A DNA stretch of 60,000 nt, from the NCBI RefSeq assembly GCF_963678635.1, contig NC_087071.1, forward strand, positions 12,601,088 to 12,661,087, written 5' to 3'. Shown here in pieces: positions 42,330 through 52,000 of the stretch (position 1 is the first letter of the stretch; each line of letters starts with the position of its first letter). The notes below the pieces were generated by a model. That model worked only from the letters and a program-made list of their open reading frames with translations, was not told where the DNA came from and made no database searches. The stretch comes from Symsagittifera roscoffensis (Eukaryota; Xenacoelomorpha; Acoela; Convolutidae). The position numbers and the translations under genes were made by a program.

Positions 42330-42490
42330 TTCCACAACAGTCCAAAACCAAATTTGTTCCGGAATCCGCAACCTTGCTTCTATTTTTAGATCTTCTTTAC
42401 TGTTTTGGATTCCGCAAACAAATAGCCTAAACACTGTACCGCTCAAAATCATTCCAAAAGAGGTAAATTTGCGGAATCCGCAGCACCTTT
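42330..42490 (-). repeat. Dispersed repeat with palindromic GCGGATTCCGC words (copy B, inverted)
   Basis: Reverse complement of part of copy A: the order GCGGATTCCGC ... GATTTTGAGCGGTACAGTG ... TTTGCGGAATCCAAAACAG is retained on the minus strand. Four palindromic words are visible. Confidence 0.65.
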
Positions 42491-43464
42491 CTGATCATGA
42501 AAAGATTGAAAAACTAAAAAAGATTGAAAAAAATCCTGAGGTAAACTATTTCATGGGTTATGAGCTGCTCAAACTTCGTTTATTCCAACTATTGAGAGGA
42601 AACATCCACAATTCTTAATTGAATAAAAGATTTAGGATTCGTTATTGAATTTTGCATTTGCTTAATAATGATTCCAGATTAAAAGCTATAGATAGTTATA
42701 GCTCATAATTGTTCATGCAAGGACTAGTTCATTTCAGTACAACAAACAAAACTTTGCGAAATCGGCCTACATTTTGCGATAATATATTCCATATAGAAGT
42801 CGGAACAACTAGCTATTTTTGTAACATACAGACACCAATTTGTGCGTTTGTCCAGTGCAAAGTTTGGCCTCGTAATGTTTAAGCATATCTTTGTCAAAAT
42901 TCTTTATAGACCATTTTCATGATTCTATTGCATATTTTTGTGCACAAAATCTTGTTTTTATTGATAGTTTTCATGGTTTTATTGCATATTTTTGTGCCAA
43001 AGTTTGGTTTCGAATGATGATTTTCACAATTTGTGTCGTTAATTTTGAATTAGTATTTTGTTTCGCGTTTTTAAAAAGCATACTTTTTTTCAATACCTTG
43101 ATTTTCTAGACAATATATTGAATTTTTTTAAAAAAATTGTTTGTTTTTCGGGTCCTTAGAAAATGCATTGCAATTAATTATACTCCATTTTATACAGATT
43201 ATTTACAAATTTGTTTTGATAGATTCTATACAGATTTCATACCGCGGTAAAAATCCATTTTCTAAACTAATTGTTTGATTTTTCTGAACTGTATAAAAAG
43301 CTAATATTGTTCATTCTGGTGAGTGATTGGGCTATATTCAGTACATTTTGTGCTTGTAGAAAATTGGTTTGAAGCAAAAGCTGATCATAATCGATTGCAA
43401 TGAAGCTTTTGCCAGTGGGGGATTTCAAGAATATTGTAGAACGATGTTTTAAATCTATAAATTC
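42491..43464. other. AT-rich noncoding DNA
   Basis: No gene. The word AGTTTGGCCTCGTAATG at 42863 matches 34733; TTTCATG.TTCTATTGCATATTTTTGTG words recur at 42100-42260 and 42910-43000. Confidence 0.4.
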
Positions 43465-44270
43465 CATGATATTTTCTCAGAAAAGACTGATGTTTACAGT
43501 GATTTCTGATGGTAAGGTCCAGATTCCGCTTTCTAAAGGCGTTTTTAAGATATTACTACGTAAGCCATACCTCGTTCGTGCAAGCCGATCTGGTGATCTG
43601 GCTGGCGGAGCTGAATTGTTGAAATAGGTCAGGTTTTTGAGTTTGCTTCTTAAAGTATTGCTTTATTTGTAGCTTAACATTTGTTTCATTCGCCGTGATC
43701 AGCTCTGCTGCTATGAACAAAGTTTTTTTTTCTAATATTACTGGATTTTCTGGATCAATTTCCTGATCTCGTCTCAAACCTCCAGCTAGATATGCCAGGG
43801 AACGCGCCTTACTTTCTCATGAATAGGAATTAGAACCAATTGTAGTTCAGGAATTGAACAATTTGAGCGAATGTTTCTTATCACTTCTGCTAAAATAAGT
43901 TCTTTTATTGGAAATATGCTGAAATTTTTTTCGTTTTAAGCCTGATGGACCGATTTGACCTCCGTTGATGGCTTTAAACTGGGTCGTAACAAAAAACTAA
44001 TCTTGATGAAAAAAAACTAACACATTGATAAATCTTGCCCTGTTTCCAAGAAGAAAAAATCTGATAGTATCTATCATTCAACCGTCGGACGATAAGGTGA
44101 ATTTAAGGGAGCCATGCAGCTAATTAGTGGCGAACATTTTTGATCTTGATATATCTAATGCAATTTTCCAAATATTTGCCTACCCTTGCCTCACTTCGAT
44201 TTTGCGAACATCCAATCCGTCCTCTTCTTGGTGTTCAAATGAGTCAGGGAGTCCAGAAACAACTGTTGCG
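43465..44270 (+). repeat. Dispersed repeat, copy 2
   Basis: Partner of 39080-39740 (see shared words there). It contains an extra 50-60 bp after CTTTCTAAAGGC relative to copy 1. The 43400-43627 open frame spans unique and repeat DNA and is not supported as a gene. Confidence 0.55.
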
Positions 44271-45548
44271 ATTATGTTATTTTTATTTTTGACTTTAGTT
44301 GATTTTATTATACTTCAAAAATTTGATCGACTATCGATTTGTCTGCGCATCTCTAGTACTGCATAACTGAATCTTGCTCTCTGGATCAAAAAAAAAATTA
44401 AGGTGATCTTGCGGTTCTTATCCTCCGGCTCTAGTTTGGCAGTTTTAGGTCCACACTGGAGCTACAAGAGAGCTACTGTCTTCTCTTGTTAAAACCGTGA
44501 AGTTATATTTATCGCGGGGAGTTTATGTTTATTGATGAGCAGTGAAAGTTTCATCATGTAAATAGTATAAATCCTTACGCGGCCAAACTGGGCATTAAGA
44601 AGCGCATAATGTAGTGAGTATTAGTCTTTGAACATGTTAAAAAGTTGTCGGAACGATCAAATCAAACGAAAGAACACAGGAAGATCACGGAGAGCGTCCT
44701 TGTTGCAAAATCTAGATGCAATTTCACAAAATACACAGTTCGACCTCGTAAGGGTGAAGGTATTATAATGCGAATGATTAAGAAATAGATAACAGTGAAA
44801 TTATTTTAAATAGAAAGAATGAACCGTTAAAAATCAAAATCAGGTGAGAGAAAAACAAATTTCCTATTTCAGATTACCTGCTGAAGTCGCAAGATGTGGT
44901 TGGATCGCAGTTCAGAAAACGAGGAAAACTGGGTGACATAGTCTTTAAAAAAACCTTCGCAATGAAATAAACCTTTGAAGTGCCTTCGACAAAGCACTAG
45001 TTTAATTGAATCACCAAAATTCACTCTATTGTAAAAAACTGGAACTGGAACGACAAATACGCTTTAGAAAGACTACAACGAATCATCAACTGCTTCATTT
45101 TCAACGGAGTTCAGCCCGCTAATTGGTGGCCTGAACCTAAACCCACCAAAGTCCATCCAGTCGCGCCAAAACTTTCAGACGAGGTTTAATTGGGCATTAA
45201 CGTTTAACAGTGAGCCCACACTAGAGTTATTTGGGAAAAATTGATTATTATGAATTATGTCCGCCTAACACTTTACTCCATAAAACAATTTTTCATGACC
45301 CATCCAACCATGAAAATGGGTTTTAGGATGAAAATAATCGATTGTTTTGACAATGCATTCAATTTTTCTGGTCACTACAAAAATCCATAAAACTTGATTT
45401 CATTTCTGTAGAAGTTTGTGTATAGCTAAGTAAACTTCCTGGGCAAGACACTTTAACCGATAGTTATCAGTTTTTTTTGTATTTTTCTAGAGACTGCCAG
45501 CATAAAAGTTTCAAGGGTAAAAATTGATTATAAATGATTTTTGTCGAC
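44271..45548. other. Noncoding DNA
   Basis: No supported gene. CACAGTTCGACCTCGTAAGG at 44737 is a third variant of the TTTGGCCTCGTAATG word. A TATTTCAG acceptor-like site at 44877 has no convincing exon behind it. Confidence 0.35.
45544..45548. repeat. Target site duplication TCGAC (left of solo LTR)
   Basis: TCGAC at 45544-45548 is repeated exactly at 48119-48123, immediately outside the TGTAG...CTACA ends. Confidence 0.65.
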
Positions 45549-48118
45549 TGTAGATTTCGGGGATTGCTTCTCTAGGTCCGTTCATACTCTCTAACTTAAC
45601 GGGACCGCAAAGTGGCCCATATGGTAATGAACTCAGCGGGAAAACCGAGATTCACTACTATCCACAATCTGGAAAGGGTTTGAGTTGGTGGCAACTATTC
45701 TGTACTGTATTCTGTTACTTGCCCATTTTTTATGCTGCTATTGAGGCTGTCTCGCCCACTCTCAGTGATCGCAAGAATTTCCACTAGTAATTAAATTCAA
45801 ATAAATTTTGGTCCAAACACAGGAGGCTCTTGGCGGCCAGAACAAAGTCTAGTAATCAAATCACAAGGAAAGGGTCCGCGATCAATCAACACAATTGCAC
45901 AATTGCAATTTGAATTCCAGCTGACTTAGCTGGCAATTCTCTCTTCTCTAGAGAATCCTAATTAATGAATTACCCAAAATAATTCCACACAAACACTCAG
46001 TCTGACCTGCTAAAATTAAGAGTGTCACTGAGGATCACAATTCCTTTGAAGGACTTTGACTGATCTCTTAACTTCGCGATTTCCATGTCTCTAACTCGGA
46101 GAAATCACTAGACTCTAATTTTTTATCAATTGCTCTCTAACGATTGAGAGCCCAACTAATCTCACTACTACCTATTACTGTTCTCTAACTATTGAGAACA
46201 TAATTGTTCACTCTCACAGCACAATTGTTCTCTTTAAATGACAACGAGAACCCAACTACTATTAATAGTAGCTCAACTCGTTGTCTAACTAACTGAGAAC
46301 TAACTCCTCTCACTCGTAGCTGTCACGGTTCTCCAACTAACAGAGAACCAACATTTCTTGATAGTAGCTCCAACTGTTCTGCCTAAGTGTAGGCTACTTA
46401 CCATTCGCTATAATGTTTGTCCATTTGAGTTTTAGTTATAGTTAGAGTTATGTCTTCCTTACAGGTCCTGACCTTTACTTTTGTACCCATTTCACAAAGT
46501 CTTAACTGAAATCATCCTCTGACGACACTAGGCTTAAGAACCAAGTTCATTAAGGTTATCCCTAGCTAAGTTCTGCAAATATCAAGTCCAATTTCACCTC
46601 CTACATTTAAAGAACCAATCTTCCCAATGTTTTTATTTAATTATACCATTAGTGTCCCGATCTCCCGAGGTTGGGGAAAGACCCTTTTTCTGGATTGCTA
46701 ACTCAGTCCAAGCATCTAAATTTCCGATCTATACTCCAATTCCTATATTCCAATCCCGACCTTCTAACTATCAGGGGAAGGTAATTCGCTTATTAAGGCT
46801 CAAATCGTGCCAAAAACCACCTCCGGGGAGCTGAGTAACTATCTCGTCCATTCATGTTAATAAGGGGTCGTTTTTTCCATACTACGCTTCTATTACTGCA
46901 AATTTCCTCTGGGACTACTTTTCTTTAGTCGGATTTAATTTCTGTTAATAGCGCGTTCGCCAAGCTAAGCTGAACTCAATGTTTGCCAAGCCCACTTTAA
47001 TTAGTTACTTTACTTCAATCAGACAATGTATAAATTATATCGTTTTAGGCTTATCACTTATTTCCCAATAGGTAAGTTCCCTCCCAAGTTTTAGTAAGGT
47101 GACCAATTTACGTTCCCAAGGAATGGGATTGAATGAATACGCCTTTTTCTTGTGTTAATCCCGAGGTTTTCTATACAAATTTAGTTCTAAACGCCGAAAG
47201 GTCAATGAAAGGTCACCCCGGAGTCATTCTTCTGTATTCAGTTTTAGAATCCCGTAGGTTTCCTACCTACGAAGTTTCATCCGTATCCCGTTATTACTTC
47301 CCAAGTTATCCCATTTATATTGTCCATTATCACTGTAGCCGGGAAAAAGCTGTTAACACCGGAAGGAGTCGCCGGGGGGGTTTTGCTCACGAGGGTTCTT
47401 TATCCAGGGCTGAGTTATAGTGTCTATCGCCGCCATAAAATAAATTACGCTTATTATTTTGCGCAAATTACCTATTTCTGGTTTAAGGGGTGGTTTTCCA
47501 AAGTGCTAATAACTTCCGGTTCAACCGCTGGATTTGGCTCAAAATGTGATACCTGTTGTACCTCATTACTTTCTATGATATCCCAAAGTTTTTGCTCCCT
47601 GGGCTCAGTGGGGTTCGAGAAACGACATAGCACCGGAAGCAGAGGTCCGGGGGGTCTGGGGTTCTAAACTTAAGCTTCCCTCAACTGGGTCTATAACATT
47701 CTATGTTTTGGTTCCTTTCTAACCGTTAGTTACTGAGTTCTGATAGGACCATTTGCAATTCCGGGAACCGTTATCATTTGGGGCTGGGGGGTCAGAGGGG
47801 TCTGGATTTTTGCATGCCCGGGTCAAATCATTTCTAGTATCCGTCCTATGAGTTTCATAAAGATAGCCCCGATAGTTTCCATTTGAGGGGGGGGGGGGTT
47901 TCAAAATCGGTACCGTTTTAAAAGCCTGCTTAGTCTCTGTTTGTTTTGGTCGATTTTGCATCTTAACCAATTGTTTACTTTGCTACTTAATTTGTTGATA
48001 CGTCAATACCGAGCTACGCACTACTCATTAATCTTGACTACACTGCCTGCATTTCTCAAGGTAAACTCCCACTTGAACTGTAAGTTAGGCAAAAAGTGTT
48101 AGGATTACCGATCCTACA
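45549..48118. mobile_element. Probable solo LTR, 2,570 bp
   Basis: Starts TGTAGATTTC and ends GATCCTACA, a TG...CA unit with 5-bp terminal inverted repeats TGTAG/CTACA, flanked by an exact 5-bp duplication TCGAC. There is no coding potential. It holds a cluster of small hairpins (46132-46151, 46180-46199, 46327-46349) and several G-rich tracts (for example near 47375, 47650, 47790 and 47886). A 5-bp duplication and TG...CA ends are standard for LTR retroelement insertion, and absence of an internal region implies LTR-LTR recombination. Its CCGG-flanked C-tracts on the minus strand resemble the motifs upstream of the giant element's gag, but overall homology is not established. Confidence 0.65.
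46132..46349. repeat. Hairpin cluster in solo LTR
   Basis: Perfect short stems: GCTCTC...GAGAGC (46132-46151), GTTCTC...GAGAAC (46180-46199) and GGTTCTC...GAGAACC (46327-46349), with loops like TAAC.ATT. The stems differ in sequence but keep pairing. Confidence 0.7.
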
Positions 48119-48656
48119 TCGACTACAATTTTGTCTAGATAATCGGATAATGTGGCATTTTTAGAGAACTTAATGAATTTTTTGAAAAAAAAATCAATTG
48201 AATTCTAGTTAAATCAAATTTATTTTTTGTATTCAATGAATAAACTTCGTGCATATTGTCTTTTTTGTACATAACCGTTTGTCCCACCATCACCAAAGAA
48301 CTCCATCCCCCCGTTTACTGGAATAGGTAACTATGAGGGGTAGGGGGTAAACGTGGGGGAAAGGGAATTGATATTGAGGGGTTGTTGCGTCGGCGATGGA
48401 AACTGAATTACAAAAATATATACTTTATCATAAAAACGCAACAGAACCTACGAAAAACAGAAGTTTAGTTGAAAGATTAGAGGACAAAGCAATGAATTTC
48501 AAATTAAGGTCATTATGAACAAATGAAAGCAAAACGAAAGCAAACCAAAAATTGGTTGTGGTCTGTTGTGATTGGTTGAAATGGAGTATGTGTCTCTCTT
48601 GAATATTTTGAAATTAAGTTGAAAATAGTCGATTATAATCGAATAGAAATGCATTT
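48119..48656. other. Spacer between solo LTR and intact Gypsy element
   Basis: AT-rich, with a G-rich stretch at 48330-48385 and one TCGATTATAATCGA palindrome near 48630. No gene seen. Confidence 0.4.
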
Positions 48657-48660
48657 GGTT
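48657..48660. repeat. Target site duplication GGTT of the compact Gypsy element
   Basis: GGTT at 48657-48660 recurs at 54806-54809 immediately outside the LTRs. Confidence 0.75.
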
Positions 48661-48860
48661 TGTGAAAAATGCAGATTCAATATCTTTAATTCACTGAACT
48701 AAGATTGACTCGTTTATTCTTTAACGGTTAACAACAATGAATCGAAACATCGCAGACTAAACTTAAGGTTGGCAGGTATTAATTAATTAGTAGCCGCACC
48801 AGACACATAGCTAACCAATGGCGCCAACACGTAATATATGATTAGATACTATATATGACA
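48661..48860 (-). repeat. 3' LTR (minus-strand element)
   Basis: 200 bp, TGTGAAAAAT...ATATATGACA on the plus strand, identical by eye to 54606-54805. Confidence 0.93.
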
Positions 48861-48870
48861 TTCCCTCAAC
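48861..48870 (-). other. Polypurine tract
   Basis: GTTGAGGGAA in element sense directly abuts the TGTCATATAT start of the 3' LTR, the expected position for plus-strand priming. Confidence 0.7.
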
Positions 48871-49023
48871 AATCAATTTTCAAACAACTGTTTTAAAATT
48901 ATCCAACGGAAATGTTTGAGTTTTAGACCAGCGGTAGTCCACCCTCTCCCTGGGCATGAGTTTTAGTTTAACAAGTTTCTTGAGTTTCCTTTTTCACTCC
49001 CTCTTTCAAATGTGCCTTCCTGC

Positions 49024-52000
49024 TCAATTAGTGTCCCGCTCTCTGTCTTCCTCTCCTTTGGATGTTCTCGCTTTCAATATACTATCTATCATAACCCCGC
49101 CGAATTTAGATACCGCCGTCCGCTTCCTGGTACTTTTCCGTGATCCTGTTCCATCTTCTGATTCTTGACTAGAGTATGATACGAGACGTAAGCGTCGTAC
49201 TCGTTCCCCTTTCTTTTTAGAATGTTTCCCCCCTCGTCCTTCGTTACTCAAATTTGGGGCACTCCCCCCTTGCTCGTTGCTCATAGTCTGGACCTCCGTT
49301 TCCACCCCCTGGGATTTTCCAGCTCCGCTTCCTTCGGATAAGATTGGTCTTCCAATTCCGTCTTCTACATCGTTATTCATTTTTGGTTCATTTCCTTCCA
49401 CATCTCGCCCTGGTGCTATTGTTGAGTTCCCTGCGTGTTTGGAAATTGTTATTGGCTCGTACTCCGAATCCGAATCGTCCTCCTCCGCTGGTGAAGATTC
49501 TCGCACTCTGTTATCAGCCTTACTCTGTGCGCTTGCTTTACTCTGTGTGCTCGTCCCCGCCGCCTGTTCGTTCGCTGCTCGCTTTAGTTCCGCCCGACGT
49601 TGCAATGCACTCATAGCTGGGAGTGGTAGTGTTAGCTTACTCGCGGTAGTTGGCGCGTTCGATTTGATGACTTTCTCGGCAACCCCACTTTTCCTAAGTA
49701 CAGAGCCATTTGCTAGAGTTATAGTGTGCTTAGATTCGCGAATTACTTTTTGGTTTATGGGTCTATACCTTTTATTGCTATCCTTGAGTCGTTGGAACAA
49801 CAGTTCGGTCCGTTTACTTGGCTGTTTAGACTTTCCCCCACAAGCCTGTTTCCCGTCCCCGTCAGCCATTGGTGTTCCATCCGCCGCCGAAACTAGTTGA
49901 TTTTGTGTCAGTCGCCTAGGGTGATTCATATGATCGACATCAAACTTCACGTCGGATCGTTCTTCCCAATCCGTTGCCATGGGTTGGATGTTCCTCGGAG
50001 CTCTGGGGTCAGTAGAATCTAAATAGGCAGATTTTTGTTTCAACACTCTGGCCCAGTTTAGGTTTTGCAGGGTTGGCTTTTTCGTAAGATTTCGCAGTAC
50101 CGTATTGGCTTCTCTGCCGTGATGAGCTTCAAACGGCGATATCTTGAGAGTAGCATTTGGGGCAAATCTTAGAGCACTCAAGGCTCGTTCTATCATTGAT
50201 TCTAAGTTTCCACTATCTTTTTCTTTAGCGTAAGTTAAGACAAAGTTTTTCAGACTGCCAACGGTACGTTCGACACACCCGGTGGCGCGATGATCATTCA
50301 CGGGTGAATAAATTATTTCAATTCCTTCGGAATTGCAAAATGATTTAACTGCATTCGATGTGAAACTTGTACCTTGATCCATAAAAATTTTCCTAGGGAC
50401 ACCATGTTGAGATATGTATTGTTTAATGAACTTAAGGACCTTGTCGCTTTTATTATTTCCGCAGATCATTGCAGAGGGCCAACGTGAGAATCGGTCAACC
50501 GCTACCAAGACATATTTACTTGATTCATTTAAGTATCTAATTGGACCCCAAAAATCAAGCTGTAGGCATTCGTTCGGCTCGCGTGGTTCATAGATCTTCC
50601 CAACATCACCTTTGGCGCATAATGGTTTAAGGCTTTTACCTGCATCGGTGCATTCCTTGCATCCATCCGCAGCTGCGACTAAACTCCGGTGGAGATAGGG
50701 AAACCAGACATCCCTCGCAGCGTCGAACATACTCGAGCGCCCATGGTGAAACGCATGTATCCGATTAACCACAGCCTTCCTGAGTGGTATGGGGATGACG
50801 AGTCGTTCGTCCATCCACAGACAATTTTCCCGCACGTGGAAATCATGTGTTTGCTGTCCGAGGTAGGCACCCATTGCTCTGACCTTCTTTTCCAAATCCG
50901 GGTCCTTACTCTCCACCAGTTCTTTTATTGCGCGCATCTGGGGGTCCCCTTTATAGTTCGCTTCCACGAGCTTCAGGTTGAATAGCTCCGGCAGTGCACT
51001 GCTTTTGCGGACTATCTTGCAGTCCCGGGGGATTACTGACATGATGACGTTCCCTCCTGCTGGGTATGCCGCCGGAAAAAGTTCACCTCCGAATGCCGAA
51101 GGAATGGAGATGACTGTGTTGCATCGAATGTCCCTGGTGTGATGCGTCTCCGCCTCCAATCCTGCATCCACAATCTCCACCTCGCTGCTACTGCCGCTCG
51201 TTATTTCTGGATGTTTCAACAGTAATTTATTTAATTTCTTCAAATTAAGTGATGTCATTGTAGATATGTGTATTTTGTTAGATCGATAACTTGTTTTGTT
51301 AAATGGAGGACTACTGTTTACTGTGGAATTAATATCAGACTCACGTAGTTTACATTCGGTGATTGACTTTACTACTTTTGCGCTTTCCCGGTCATTACAC
51401 TCAGCTATTCGTTTTAGTGGCTTCTGATTGGTCAACCGATGGTCACGCGTTTTGACGCCCTCTTCCGGTGGAATGTTAACTTTATCGTTTCCAACTTGAA
51501 TATCTTTAGCTGAAACAATTGATTCCTTTGATGCTTTGATGATCCCTTTATTGGTATCAATATATCCGAGTGAATTGGTAATTGATTTCAATTTTGCCAC
51601 TGTGAAAGTGTTATCATAAAGACTAACTTTCGTGGCTTCCCCCACCGGATGCCTTGAAAGGTAATCCGCCAGGCCAATTTTAGCCCCAGGCATGTGTTCA
51701 ATGACAAAATCAAAGGGGATAATTCTATCAATCCAGCGAGTTAATCGACTGAACATAGTCTTGTTTTTCTTATTGTTCCCATTCAATAAAGATAGCAAAG
51801 CCTTATGATCTGTCACCACAGTAAATTTCCGCCCGAAAATATAATTTCTGAAGTATTCGGAGCCCCAAACTACGGCCAGCATTTCTAGCTCATTCGTCGA
51901 ATATTTCTTTTCGGCCGCATTTAAAAACCGGGACGCAAATGATATTGGGCGCCAACCCTCGGTGCCTAGTTGTTCGAGTACCGCCCCCAAACCGTTATGG

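Noticed and set aside
46652-47667. Open frames of 60-115 codons inside the solo LTR
   Set aside because: No domains, no splice context, G-tract derived composition; the block is better explained as an LTR.
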